Source: JBGSPQ01 sp964346765 (GTDB taxonomy: Bacteria; Patescibacteriota; Gracilibacteria; UBA1369). Taken from it: DNA of 64,000 nucleotides. The stretch's first letter is position 1. The number at the start of each line of letters is the position of its first letter. The position numbers and the translations under genes were made by a program. Location of the stretch: NCBI GenBank assembly GCA_964346765.1, contig CAYFWB010000002.1, forward strand, positions 1 to 64,000, read 5' to 3'. This document shows, in pieces, positions 31,701 to 37,759 of this stretch. Below the pieces are notes generated by a model that had not been told where the DNA came from, ran no database searches, and saw only the letters and a program-made list of their open reading frames with translations.

Positions 31701-33380
31701 TTCTACATTGCCGTTAACAGTGATGACGGTGTGGAATTTGTTTCCGCAGATAAATTTAAAGTTTTTGTGGAGGGGGGCAAAAAGATGGGTCCGAAGTTCG
31801 ACGGTGATAATGACGGAATGCCCGATCAATGGGAACTTGTTTACGGTCTTGATCCGGATGATCCGGCGGACGCGCAAATTGACAGTGATGGAGACGGGCT
31901 GACAAATCTGGAAGAATATATGGCTCTTTCCAATCCACTGAATCCCGACACTGACGGTGATGGGTTCAACGACGCCGAGGAGCTGATTTACGGTCAAAGT
32001 CCTTTGCAAAAAGCTACTTCCCCGTTCACGGACGTTACCGAAGATCATCCGTATTACGACAGTATAATCAATCTGAATCAGAGAAATATTTTGGAAGGTA
32101 TTCCGGCAGGGAACAGGATCAAGTTCGGTATTAATGAACCGATTCAGAGGGCCGAATTCGCAAAAATCATGCTCGATATTTTCTGTATTATTCCAAGACC
32201 TTCGGCGTATGAATCACCTTCATTGTTCACTGATATTCCATACATGGAAGGCGATCTACCGTGGTATTACGCGATAGTAAAAGAAGCCAACTTCCAGGGA
32301 TTTGTTACGGGTTATCTTGGTGAAATTGACACGGTTAGCGGCAAAACGCCTTTCAGACCGGAAGAAACGATTTCACGCGCGGAAGCGGTTAAAGTTATCC
32401 TGGAGGCGTTGGAGCGTAAACAGGTTATTGAGATGGGAGACGTTCAGGACGGCGAGCCGTGGTATAGGCCTTATATGGAGATCGCGCAGAATCTGAATCC
32501 GTACATGATCAAACAGGGATATGTAAGAAATCCGTATATTGTGACACCGCAAGAGGCCATGGATCCGGAAGATCCTTTGGACAGGGGTGAATTTATCGCG
32601 ATGGCGGACAGAGTTCTAACGGTATTCGATTGTAGTGTGATTGATGATGATGGAGACGGTATGCCGAGTTATTGGGAAAGACTGCACGGTCTTGATCCGT
32701 TTGACCCTTCCGACGCATTGATTCATTCGGACAATGATAAACTGAATAATCTAAATGAATATAAACATGGTACCGACCCGCGTAACCCGGATACGGACGC
32801 GGGCGGTGTAATTGACGGCGAAGAGGTTGAACAGGGTACAAATCCGCGCGACGTGCCGGAGGACGATCCGCTTGACTCGGACGGGGACGGGCTTAAGGAT
32901 AGAGATGAAATAAATGTCTGGAAAACCGATCCTTTGAATCCGGATACGGATGAAGGAGGTGTTAATGACGGTGATGAGGTGCTGATATTTAATACCGACC
33001 CGCTGGATCCCACTGATGACGGGGACAGCGACGGCGACGGTTTGAGCGATTTTGATGAAACCAATACATATGGCACCGATCCTTATGACGCGGATACTGA
33101 TGACGGTGGGATTAATGACGGAGATGAAGTGATTCGCGGTACGGATCCTCTTTATCCCGATGATGATTTGATAGATCCAAGGTCCGATCTGGAAGAGGGT
33201 ATTTATATTATTCTGGAAGAATGTCTGCAGTGTCCTTGTCCTTCCGCTATTGATCATACGGCCGATATTGTACCGGGTGATCTGGTTTTTGGAGTTATTT
33301 CAAACAAGGATGATTCAGAAATCTTCAGCAGAAGCAATTACGTGGAGATTATTGAAGTTTTGAAGCGGGAAAATACTTGA
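16707..33380 (+). CDS. Giant exported multidomain surface protein (SLH, DxDxDG repeats)
   Basis: 5557 residues. A basic N-terminus and a hydrophobic helix (about 47-65, ending PLVMA) form a signal or anchor. In order: a region resembling the first half of gingipain-type peptidases (75-290, KGIVLVGDVPLP) without an evident His/Cys pair; calcium-binding DNDGDG repeats (about 340-615 and again near 1315, 1715, 1990-2110); a Gly/Ser linker (1222-1256); two SLH-like domains (about 1760-1970); invasin-like Ig segments (2170-2600); VCBS-like repeats (2950-3090); a DUF11-like domain (3192-3295); helical and Pro-rich parts (3690-3951); an Fn3-like segment (4380-4430); more DxDxDG repeats; and three SLH-like domains (about 5100-5310). 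It ends in DxDxDG repeats and ECLQCPC. Probably a cell-surface or S-layer-associated adhesin. Four exported-protein genes follow. Confidence 0.9.
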   Translation: MKNINKQIRSAEINFVDRKNNVSSGSLNKIRNYLKENLTKNTAARRKFLAGFFLFFMVTNILHAPLVMAINLPKLQTLYPTNMRTSQALPHNGIVAILVEKSLMENTEQYEGLANQYPNSLKIRKLPDRIKRYARDVQRSEEYTKPVIINVAANEKVEDIAASLEKLYFEGDGVKGEVNKLKGIVLVGDVPLPVVNKEGNRFVSMLPYTDFDDKIYVFDSKSGDYLLNRDNETPKAEVWHGVIKPPLSGDEGNKLLATYFDKNFLYHCKDSSCLADAASFQQFSKKLFYADLVNEFEMMDKQGFHNYIRYIDNLYQLTYNHYNKYLLQKLMAENEKDMKQGDQIDNDGDGLIDEDPENGVDDDGDGEEGSPLHGMGDSIDNDGDGEIDEADEGRFGLCDIVPNVPNQIKDCSIPGTPLMDGDFYNLKPGSKYAIADGVDNDGDGLIDEGIDEDNGDPFEGIDNDRDGLIDEDTPQDNDADNDGSIDEDGPGDQNNDGCSGECGVDEDMDSYDFDSDGYPNGYEVEYGSLIGGINKPTNPKSFSSMPLTFAGPIPVPRFTPMPNSDDWVDEEPAADDDEDGKIDEDGVADNDNDGDGKFDEDPGAGSTVDSGSMQVIPDSQTKGLIDQMATPYRSLFDKYFSNINDWSRFTGRYKSSHDIDLGGGQTKTVSDVATVPMYITMKDELMRRYLKLVNDAVEKRIDKFVEIRDANGNLTNDPQLQTPVTMIESSSVVAKVELDAPAPNDEFIGDAVSFVNFSFNNFFQYVKGIPVYAMKSVQDCNLYSGSQGVPGSNSVLVKASKVFNAYDQTSGGGYAGCYSKLNYENPERCFEDLATKKLYDVMGSKEITGSVPMSELNHQACFDFKEALRFEDYKTEVENYLSEIKSYDNEEARATVPAPGSAYKPMDEIVLIDTTINPPLPEVTFTFADLLTHFGMADGIDNNKNGIVDEAAEGVPANNFGIPIDDYKQIGERILKGQILPPPASIPVPKVFTFNDPQIIDTDLKKISLIVIPKTATDLNGNTVKLSSFTKNVEPTEETLLANSSLTETPLTIPIDNPRFFSFMDRDGNTRTVKYPNIYAANDIEEAKAILRAKEIELEQIAQETGVTFTTPIDGSLTSLLEYPIDVYEDPTVTNKNLLAAYDKKVEDAYSWKSMNVDDKHSYVLKKYLNPYENTFIGKTANGYETMYFVGSGSADSLEMNFNGDFPKQEEDAEYLQTKSQTMPGGTPPGGTVGGSGGSGGGGSGGGGSGGGGGDPIIKASIELPTDFAVPLLKWFEEMNEWAAETANKVNNPSFEMACSISDAPGDYYDQLIAGGDLDGDGVPDDQDANPMSNDSDFDGIPDGAENTAALRLSASKQALQTGAADNLTITVEGVSNTGVVQKSDSFTEVELNLVMDDGANIASTSSNNPVRLTSGTAQFTVQSGSDSGFFTAISNSTNRPGISSNQLTLESTREKIRLVSYVKTANPFFLKGESNGFIIYDENGKVIAEVKGQTGMVSISDNEYGLIALPSTTDKPVRLGVQNKNTLQVIASVYFVTDQTVPITVDDESKNYFEKYSGLSGVHIKDFSDDAYSVSVVDEDAKFNAGNIYLIDTAGGSDKKIGILDRSGNLFLAEGLNLRMNHNTGADTPVVFDITDDNGSKIFEFYIAADFDKVEIVREEGNFIDFNLMAEAIGLLAGRGFLASLNDDNQQNLSVKNFTKALIETAHAAVNIPDTDNDGLNDLEEILLNLDPRDEDTDGDGYTDGNELVRNYDPAVANGLLFSDISANSEGFSKIINIFRRGIIEAYEDGTIRPDELLTREEFVKLNLGAVCIQCTRFNDSIKKAVDSVYEQSPFPDTDISDEYKYCVEEGKNRQIVSGYKGSVNTGYFLPQNYISRAEATKVILETGRQQSFAGLNLSDTTVSGTPWYYNYVLSAQEEGLFPTGRFYEVDQFNADEFKTWFKAHIQNPNSKFIEWLSGFITKREFAIMVSNFTDRFDCMNEDKDGDGLPDNYEKYIYATSQINADTDKGGVMDLVEVINQTNPLDPSDDSGLLEEIQKEIDPNRDSDNDGMPDLWEIEHGLNPYDPADANTDPDNDGLTNLEEYNLGTDPNDPDTDDGGITDGDEVNIIGIDPLNGDDDEYFSGDEGGFIVGDTVEEDFVYVTDGGVETEEFVDYLDEMPADGESRLFLKASILDKNGDLDTEDSSSVIKFYAKDLSGAYAKISPKSVKAAQGEAETEVVSKTLAGTMIASAEIDGNYLPVEEREIYVVPQEVAEIEMDPSSPVIRSGGLSSTALRVLLKDVNGNIVNTDLSTVTFEVNGPGTLDESMDEDPDAEGIQISTIDGTYDLTVTSTEEAGNISLSASFQPEVFEEDLETDEEGNPVLVDLPPITASTVIRSRNDIYLRMAPQYDSLPSDYASVSDIALEVVDSNGNLVSNFNAPTNFKIQDSNLLEFLEENETEIINGLAAITVRAKNIAGEGAITATTLGFDPAKTVIEVQPKDSQVLELETNRETFDADSGAVEITGKLYDADGNFAYNDSESVVNIKLTDASKDFAAFMGSTTATAENGVVKFNLEGTGLTGPVNVVAGGPSLTLAAVELKSVKTLSGRDFKNAMPRVLFASLLGADFGNVFEEDYLGGWFIFAENNGAAARSQAAISLLSNPKPAGRLAAVNPNGSLNIFDKERIEVKFVPSDSSSKPNLLVLTDNDTKRDLAEIFVIPKVQIKAQIRDSLDDLEGEDEGIFVAMNIDNDSYELVDTTNGAALTKNGNQVLRLSDNGNIDVLNNNFTVTYDSNSDSMLGLSVYDETVNVAKIVLALDASTDVGRIAADQEIDLNNNYNSGTYAKLVSSKNNIGSEFAFSGNSSADSKGLFITDSETELSGSQLPGLNYISIERAGAVPGVGFTGDNKHMLLFAAGNNVGESNMVYGSEIGVVLGDPTVKIDNRSSKSSGTGFTRDIGSQIISDNEDIQDISVIDYNGDNLDDLFVAYESGEVRLLQNNNASPRFEDKGVFLDFPNGIITMTSSDFDRDGETDLVIASADSCKAGEVCIDLYRNSSGNFVRENLGLETFDSKNRIYSLKSEDMNLDGYPDLVTSDDAGAVRIFYNNAGEIEKKGELVGSLGIKVNPGDNLKDEVVVYYDGSPANQPGTLDDVNFKPFSVPAGGDNLLPDQEAAIENVKQVTAQGLKMNIEISESTSTLDFIYLDLDPRLGVKSEKRVEDLTEPLNSARRGDEIKYTLTVSNDAAGAVDLNNVMVSDVIPETLNLDESSISCEDCGENFEVLDTSKSMNPYIFSLGTLHAGESRTITYSATLEKTPQVKILTGNDLDNNYPSDQFPDIGASPAGNPTGRMTYFYSAGQDPETRKMDYNTYITPPPAPVQQATSANGMDYSELDQDANNDGIPDALSAYQNSPQTQDKYGLNDQLEDIGDGLEAALAALTCSSGCIPMPINFAYFAPGPINAMGVPAGFDPGLPVFGAGVPSPVPVWPPSPYQGSLFRMYLSPTLTMSLAMGICVGPYLGGQCWAFKVDDLAPAAMCDEIAGNINGAIAGAVAAVNSVGSELSAISSDGSVEGSADASGRTSTGGFSGSTSLGNYEYRASVSTNFRIPGFPSVLTNWLDRQSEEIINKLTDLPDLYFIYPQPSSLVGAFNPDEDAAQQNPDQQAGFPKAENMNSFTQALAYINSIPLIQVQSKDVVIKIPSLTKREIEKIQRDWEQWKVDLETEVERVKEVWSCDSDSEYQTNCDKLLVDANDLIKKIEKNIEILEKWKELPRQILAWRSMFTKYAYQIICYMDAIIKYTGGYIHKQQARVDAWIEMMRNAVETLKNWQALIELTIDYQASCDRCSSARFTLMELLLKIFAVIPEPPIIPFPKLPDIYIDVSQIQAGVTVLWPNIKFKPEPLIIPKIPRVRIPDLPTVKFVLPEIPLLPEPPNLMMELPDLPPLPLPSLPDLPPPPEIPEFPVSIRVTISLLKEIMRILCLLKKGLIPVPEALLKPHIEQLTERPLNPLLPIDLGLNLQLPAVEYDYVSRIEVIGHMNFQLDFNPVMDFVETIAESANAVTTDIVKVLNKQMQNAAATAEKYTSPQSPLPEEGVTVDLSYNGINLLNQINPNLGNSVTGLVNSYDALERDAKKYALLAENVQDIELEGTQKLLAVDDPLLNKPIAEVKNSIPNELPAEYESQKRLTAMRDSLIAYMDEQEKVFDSVGGGTDLEYMGRMLAQVPDVNEYLPYETSEPSVGNHIAKTNTSGLLVEKLSELDSYTDRIFKMANDALSPTGQRVTAKIDSDLKYLADVSIPDVPSTPGLSDSAVSNKGIFIINELGMSERLLNYTDDADMPSKMVFLDMENDNDQDIVFSYGGNVYLKENYKFNQQKKYYSGAVENKDLNDFIPDATAVNKFSANYSNNKTVEMSWEAARGDVSGYELIYTLSPDNYEQNLNQPVTRVAAVVEDAEIRDMEYTPGEGSWFSVNSIKKAYLTADDINGDVKVDGFKHVAMLEGANEPVKSGQIVHALADSELSFNEEGANQGVITIEKNDYFKIPVRYTSGLTMSVTSGIVEVINPEETVDEQIVIDGMMLDYGNKLTSTGDGRGLIRLLDGSYARLFPKEQLQLERVANPENPSLPLTLPNGFYYTKIASFDKVGSRSTFGPATLMAPSICADSQPPFPNVGNAERNVSIFKKLTIDATKSFDTQGDILGYWIDTRLNIDENNDGDPTNDRNLGNDLNINEDFDGDGIANNDFDDPLFTLGPYEDLNQRKVALNVMDEAGNVSGQEITINIYVPAISLDESSARDGVIRGGIDPVDSEIPVSVLRDRGGVIDKIVTDSANHNGQYLTDTDGEIIIDDLNLDDSLIIKNANGEVIGEINPETGQVVLYDEDYSLEVLPAEMPLLPTRIVVKDPDGKVIFTMFLVPDINTDTTIDPPDYPYDEATVSVFKGVHNKDLDTLDDFKFEKIPADDPSYPGATEIIETSTEKRAALLDTGGNFYVFDSRLTLKLRQNATLDDPLIIQILLDKQTVLGEFYIAVNSDDGVEFVSADKFKVFVEGGKKMGPKFDGDNDGMPDQWELVYGLDPDDPADAQIDSDGDGLTNLEEYMALSNPLNPDTDGDGFNDAEELIYGQSPLQKATSPFTDVTEDHPYYDSIINLNQRNILEGIPAGNRIKFGINEPIQRAEFAKIMLDIFCIIPRPSAYESPSLFTDIPYMEGDLPWYYAIVKEANFQGFVTGYLGEIDTVSGKTPFRPEETISRAEAVKVILEALERKQVIEMGDVQDGEPWYRPYMEIAQNLNPYMIKQGYVRNPYIVTPQEAMDPEDPLDRGEFIAMADRVLTVFDCSVIDDDGDGMPSYWERLHGLDPFDPSDALIHSDNDKLNNLNEYKHGTDPRNPDTDAGGVIDGEEVEQGTNPRDVPEDDPLDSDGDGLKDRDEINVWKTDPLNPDTDEGGVNDGDEVLIFNTDPLDPTDDGDSDGDGLSDFDETNTYGTDPYDADTDDGGINDGDEVIRGTDPLYPDDDLIDPRSDLEEGIYIILEECLQCPCPSAIDHTADIVPGDLVFGVISNKDDSEIFSRSNYVEIIEVLKRENT

Positions 33381-33386
33381 TATAAT
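33360..33386 (+). promoter_or_regulatory. Candidate internal promoter before the four exported proteins
   Basis: TTGAAG (33360-33365), a short 15-bp spacer and a perfect TATAAT (33381-33386) that begins right after the giant gene's TGA. The spacing is sub-optimal, so read-through from the giant gene is also possible. Confidence 0.4.
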
Positions 33387-33404
33387 AAATAGATAAAAAC
33401 AAAC

Positions 33405-34019
33405 ATGGATAAAATAAAAAACAAAAAGAAAATTTTTCACCCTTCGGTAATAACTTTGCTGCTGGTAACAGTAATGATTTTCGGCAACTCAACCGATTTT
33501 CTTTACGCGCAACAAGGCGTGACCGAGCCGGCGGAGAGCGGGACGGAGCTTAATAAAGAGCAGGTAAATGTTCGCTGTGAGGAGGAAATGACCCCGTTCA
33601 CCAACGAAAAGATGGCTGAATATAGAGAATGGATGGATCAACATTTTCAAAACAAGAGTTCCACAACCTCACTTCTGACCAAGGGTATAGGCAGATATAA
33701 ACAGCTGCGTACAACGCTTTATAATGAACTTTATTTTTATATGCCACAACAAAACGCTTTGATTTTAACTGAAGGTCTTGAAGGGCCGGCATGCAGAAGA
33801 ATTGTTGAAAAAGCACTGGCTGAAGCGAAAAGGGAAATTGACAGCAGGGCGAGGTCGACTTCGGCGGTGAAGAAATCAACTGTTCTTTTAACAAAATACC
33901 AGGAAATAAACGATAAAATCGAAAAATTGACCAGCGATTATTTGCAAATGAAAGCTTATCTGGACACTTTCGCGGCCAAACTGCCGTGCTACATTAACCG
34001 GTCTTGTAATAAAGGATAA
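33405..34019 (+). CDS. Exported helical protein of unknown function (204 aa)
   Basis: I do not recognise the family. A basic N-terminus and hydrophobic segment (residues 14-35, ending FLYAQQ) look like a signal peptide with cleavage after Ala. The mature part is mainly helical and has four cysteines (RCEEE, PACRR, LPCYINRSC), compatible with disulfides outside the membrane. It is the first of four tightly spaced genes encoding exported Cys-containing proteins behind the giant surface protein. The next gene starts 2 bases after its stop. A shared role at the cell surface is inferred from context only. Confidence 0.75.
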   Translation: MDKIKNKKKIFHPSVITLLLVTVMIFGNSTDFLYAQQGVTEPAESGTELNKEQVNVRCEEEMTPFTNEKMAEYREWMDQHFQNKSSTTSLLTKGIGRYKQLRTTLYNELYFYMPQQNALILTEGLEGPACRRIVEKALAEAKREIDSRARSTSAVKKSTVLLTKYQEINDKIEKLTSDYLQMKAYLDTFAAKLPCYINRSCNKG

Positions 34020-34021
34020 TT

Positions 34022-34810
34022 ATGAAAAACCTGTCTATAAAAATTAGTTTGGCAGCTCTGGCGGTTTTAACGGCGGTGATGACGCTGGCGGCGGTGACTT
34101 CTAAAGCGGCGGACGGTGATGGAGCCCAGCCCGAGGTGCTTTGTAATTTATGGGTCGAAAATGTTTACGGAAGGGCAGACCAGACCACGCAGGAAGCAAT
34201 GAAGCTTTATCATAAGACCATTAACGCCAAGTTTAACGATTATATTAAGAAAATGATTGAGGCCCAGACGGACGCCTCTGAAACGGGTCTTGCCGATTCC
34301 AACGCTAAGGCGCCCCCCAACGACGTGTGCGACGAGGATAATTACAGTACTTACTGTGTTTCGCGGGCGATGCTGATTGGTGAGGGTGTTGGAGGACGGG
34401 ACGGTTACATGGATTACCTTAAAGCCATGGATTGCAGAAGAACAAGGATTTTTGATACTATGATGGATCAGCTGTCGTATTCCGATATAGCTCAAAGTGC
34501 TTTAAGTCTTGGATACTATTCGCCTTCCCAAATTGAAAGTGATTATCCGGCTCAATACCAACTGCAAAAAACTCTGGCCGTTAGCGGAAGAGTTGCAAAG
34601 ATCGACAGAGAAATATCCGCTTCCAAACAGGCTCTGGACGTTACTCTCGCCACTTATGATGAGTTGAAAACCGCCTGGACCATGCATAAGAGATACATAA
34701 AAATTTATGAAAACCTTGTGATTTTCCGCGATAAGATGGCGGAAATACGTCATCAGGTTGAGGAATTTCCGAGCAAATTTATAGACGCCACAACCACAAT
34801 GTGTACTTAA
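34022..34810 (+). CDS. Exported helical protein of unknown function (262 aa)
   Basis: Family not recognised. A signal peptide is clear (residues 1-30, LAALAVLTAVMTLAAVTSKA). The mature protein has cysteines in VLCNLW, DVCDEDNYSTYCVS, AMDCRR and the C-terminal TMCT, and is otherwise predicted helical, with a coiled stretch near 190-240. It resembles its neighbours in plan (signal, helices, few cysteines, Cys close to the C-terminus) but not in detail. It lies 2 bases after the previous stop and 1 base before the next start, so co-expression is almost certain. Confidence 0.75.
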   Translation: MKNLSIKISLAALAVLTAVMTLAAVTSKAADGDGAQPEVLCNLWVENVYGRADQTTQEAMKLYHKTINAKFNDYIKKMIEAQTDASETGLADSNAKAPPNDVCDEDNYSTYCVSRAMLIGEGVGGRDGYMDYLKAMDCRRTRIFDTMMDQLSYSDIAQSALSLGYYSPSQIESDYPAQYQLQKTLAVSGRVAKIDREISASKQALDVTLATYDELKTAWTMHKRYIKIYENLVIFRDKMAEIRHQVEEFPSKFIDATTTMCT

Positions 34811-34811
34811 T

Positions 34812-36608
34812 ATGATAAAAAAACTGCTCTACATTTTGGGATTTATGATGATTTTTTCGGCTTTATTACAGCCGTTTATTGCGATGGGGCAGGAAGATAG
34901 TTCGCAATTTCCGAAAAGCGATGAATCTCTACCCATGACTTCGGCCAATATTTTTTCAAAACTGACAGATGAATTGGGACTAAATCCGGATCTAGACTGG
35001 GGCGAATCTTTCGGTTATGGCGAAGGTGATGAAGAAGAGGTGGGGCAAAACATGTATATGGTTATTTATAAAAAAATACTGACAGATCCTTCGGCAAAAA
35101 CACTCAAAGATGTCTCGGGCAAGTACGGCCTTAATCAGGGTGATACCTGGTTGGTTCTAAACGGTGATTATACTCCGCTTGTTGATAGAAAACCCGGGAT
35201 GACCCAAGAAGAGCTTCTGGGCAAAGTCAGAGAGATGCAAGCGGAATACAATGAAACCAAAGATATTAATCAGCTGGAAGCCAATATTAAGGCGGCGGTC
35301 GAACCTTCGGAGATGTTCGCCAACGGCGATTTGGGTGATTCGGGTTTCGATCTAATACATGATCTTAATATGATCGAAGAAATATTATTTCTTGAAACAA
35401 GTCCAATAGACATCGGCAAATCATACACTTCCGGCACCGGCGACGGTCTGTCCAACTACGGGCAGGCACCGTCCACATCAGGAGAAATTACAGCTCCTTT
35501 TGGCATCAAAACTCCCGCTGAGCCTTCCATAACAGCAGGAGGCGGTACGGACACAGTTTCACAGTCGGGATCGGGAGCCGGTGGTTCTAATCCGCTTGAA
35601 ACAAAATCGGGTGAAGGTATTTTTAATCCCAATGAATGCTTTACCGAAAGTAAGTATGATATCGCGCTTAACAACTTTGAAGAAAATTCATTGACTGATG
35701 CGAATTTTAAAGACGAAAACGCCGGACAAGAAGCAAAGAGCGGGACATACGCGGCTCCCGGTACAGGCATTAATACTCCAATAGCAACGAATAACAATGA
35801 CATGGCGGCGGATGATTTTCTGCCTGCAAACAAGCCGGATAAAACTCCCGTTCCAAACGCCCCCGCGGCTGACTGGTTAAAGGACAGATACTGCGCGGGT
35901 TTCTTCTGTCTTGATATTAATTTTATTAAAGAACCGGCAAAGTCGGCATATGAAAACTCCGATAATTGCATCGCCTGCCATGTGGAAAAAATAAACGATA
36001 CTTTAAAAGAAGTTATTAACCATTCATTGGTTCCCACAAAAGCGACAGGTAACCTGGGGGAATCGGCCGAATGTAAAAAAGCGATGCTGACCGCGTTCGG
36101 ATCCTTGAGCATGAACGTGTACGCGATCGGGATGCCGATAAAAACACCAATTAATGATGATCTGATGTTTGGCACAAATATAGATGATGAGTGGGAAAAT
36201 TACTGTAAACAGGTTGCCTTTTTCCCTTTTGACTTATGTGAAACTGAAAATGATGAAACAATGGAGGAAGAGACCTATGAAGCTCCTGTTTCATTAACGG
36301 CTAGAGCGGCCAAGCAGGCGGCGGTTCAGGCCCCCGATGACGTTACCCAGGCTGAGCTTTCAAGAAGGATCAGCGATCAAATTGAAGGCTACGAGGCAGA
36401 GCAGGAAGAGGCAATAAAATTGATTGAAACCAATAAATCCACGGAAGAGGCTTCAGTTCTTTATCAACCTTTGAAATATGAGCTTGAACGCATGAACAGT
36501 TTTTTCAAAAATATTCAGGATATTTTGCACAGTCTGCATGAAGAGGTGGACGCGCTTCCGGGCAGACAGGCATGCTATGACTTAAAAAATAAAAACCAAT
36601 GCGAATAA
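34812..36608 (+). CDS. Exported protein with a CxxCH motif (598 aa)
   Basis: Family not recognised. The signal peptide covers residues 1-25 (LGFMMIFSALLQPFIAMGQ). A long, low-complexity Gly/Ser/Thr-rich middle (about 205-350) is followed by a Cys-rich domain (about 355-480) with RYCAGFFCLD, NCIACHVEK, AECKK, NYCKQ and DLCE. The C-terminal part (490-598) is helical and ends with two more Cys (QACYD, NQCE). CIACH is a formal haem-c binding motif. But there is only one, and no cytochrome maturation genes are visible, so a disulfide or metal site is as likely. It overlaps the next gene by 10 bp, suggesting translational coupling. Confidence 0.75.
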   Translation: MIKKLLYILGFMMIFSALLQPFIAMGQEDSSQFPKSDESLPMTSANIFSKLTDELGLNPDLDWGESFGYGEGDEEEVGQNMYMVIYKKILTDPSAKTLKDVSGKYGLNQGDTWLVLNGDYTPLVDRKPGMTQEELLGKVREMQAEYNETKDINQLEANIKAAVEPSEMFANGDLGDSGFDLIHDLNMIEEILFLETSPIDIGKSYTSGTGDGLSNYGQAPSTSGEITAPFGIKTPAEPSITAGGGTDTVSQSGSGAGGSNPLETKSGEGIFNPNECFTESKYDIALNNFEENSLTDANFKDENAGQEAKSGTYAAPGTGINTPIATNNNDMAADDFLPANKPDKTPVPNAPAADWLKDRYCAGFFCLDINFIKEPAKSAYENSDNCIACHVEKINDTLKEVINHSLVPTKATGNLGESAECKKAMLTAFGSLSMNVYAIGMPIKTPINDDLMFGTNIDDEWENYCKQVAFFPFDLCETENDETMEEETYEAPVSLTARAAKQAAVQAPDDVTQAELSRRISDQIEGYEAEQEEAIKLIETNKSTEEASVLYQPLKYELERMNSFFKNIQDILHSLHEEVDALPGRQACYDLKNKNQCE

Positions 36609-37639
36609 AAAAATACATTTGCGGACTTTTGACACTGGCGTTCGCGCTAAACATGGCGGGTAGCGCGGCCGCGCAATACCAGGGCGCCACGTTCAAGGGG
36701 CCGGAAAGATCTTTAATCTGTCGGGGGGACAGGGATTATCAAACTTTCATGTCGGCGATCTTAAGTTATGACGGCTTCATTGAATACTGGAAAGATATTC
36801 TGGTGCGCTACAATTACAACTATTGTCTGTATCAGGATGTCGATAATCTTTATCAGCGACTTAATAAAGTCAGAAAGCAGATCAGAGAGGCCTTTTATGC
36901 CTGCGAAGACGAAACCAAAATGGCGAAACTGAAAGACACCTATTATGAACTGGAAACGATGCTGTTTTTTCTGAGGAAATATATTGATGTTGATAACGGC
37001 AATTTCATCGTTAAAACTGACGCCCAGGTTATTAATAAGCTACGCGGTTTTTATGTTTTTAATAGTGGATATTTCAGCGAAGACAGAATTATGGATCTAT
37101 ATGACACATTTAAGCGCAGGTATGGCCCCAGAATACAGGTTTACCAGGATTGTAAGGATCAAAACTGGCAAATGGTAATTGATAAATGGAACGAATTTAA
37201 GGATTCCGCAGGCGGAATCACGCCCGCTCTGCAGGAAGCAAAAGAAAGCGCCGAAAAAAGGTGGGCCAAATTGAGTGAAAGTACCAAGGATTTTAGTTCT
37301 GAATTTGTTGAGGGAATTGTTGACTTTAAAATCAACGGACTGCCGGCAAAAGAGGGTTTGGGACAGATCGTCCAGGAATTGGAAAAGAACCTTCCATCGG
37401 GCGTGACTTTCGAGCAATATACGACGGCTATAGCACAGGAAAATCGGGAATTTAATTATGATAAATTGCAAGCCGAGTATGAAGCGCAGTACGCGATTTA
37501 TTATCTGGAGTCTTCCGATGAAATAACGCGCTATATAGATCTTCAGCTGAAAACTTTGGATAACATAATTAAAAACAGCTTTCAGTATCAAAATCAGACG
37601 ATTCATTGCGTGGCGGACATCAACGATCATCAGTGTTAA
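36599..37639 (+). CDS. Exported helical protein of unknown function (346 aa)
   Basis: Family not recognised. The signal peptide is residues 1-25 (CGLLTLAFALNMAGSAAAQ), with a cleavage site at AAA-Q. The mature part is rich in Tyr, Asp and Glu, nearly all helical, with cysteines at LICRG, NYCLYQ, YACED, YQDCKD, HCVAD and a terminal HQC. It starts inside the end of the previous gene (ATG 36599 overlaps the stop at 36606-36608) and is last in the operon, closed by the terminator at 37670. Like the other three, a surface partner of the giant protein is a plausible but unproven role. Confidence 0.75.
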   Translation: MRIKKYICGLLTLAFALNMAGSAAAQYQGATFKGPERSLICRGDRDYQTFMSAILSYDGFIEYWKDILVRYNYNYCLYQDVDNLYQRLNKVRKQIREAFYACEDETKMAKLKDTYYELETMLFFLRKYIDVDNGNFIVKTDAQVINKLRGFYVFNSGYFSEDRIMDLYDTFKRRYGPRIQVYQDCKDQNWQMVIDKWNEFKDSAGGITPALQEAKESAEKRWAKLSESTKDFSSEFVEGIVDFKINGLPAKEGLGQIVQELEKNLPSGVTFEQYTTAIAQENREFNYDKLQAEYEAQYAIYYLESSDEITRYIDLQLKTLDNIIKNSFQYQNQTIHCVADINDHQC

Positions 37640-37669
37640 CAGTGGGTTACAATTAAGACGCGGATAAGC

Positions 37670-37698
37670 AAAAACTCCTATGACCATAGGAGTTTTTA
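37670..37698 (+). terminator. Terminator of the exported-protein operon
   Basis: AAAAACTCCTAT (37670-37681) pairs perfectly with ATAGGAGTTTTT (37686-37697) around the loop GACC. It is symmetric and A/T-flanked, so it may also stop the minus-strand regulator operon. Confidence 0.9.
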
Positions 37699-37731
37699 AG
37701 CTTTTCTAGGGCTTGTAAACAATATTCTTTT

Positions 37732-37752
37732 TGCGGCCGCGAAGCGGCCGCA
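37732..37752. repeat. GC palindrome between convergent genes
   Basis: TGCGGCCGC-GAA-GCGGCCGCA, 9-bp perfect arms with a 3-base loop, next to a second small inverted pair (GTGCA/TGCAC, 37756-37772). It lies between the stop of the exported-protein operon and the stop of the zinc-ribbon gene. On the minus strand it is followed by AAAAAG, so it is not a minus-strand terminator. Role unknown. Confidence 0.6.
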
Positions 37753-37759
37753 TAGTGCA

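Noticed and set aside
16707..33380. TGA recoded as glycine (Gracilibacteria-type code)
   Set aside because: Long genes contain no in-frame TGA and several end with TGA, so the standard code is used.
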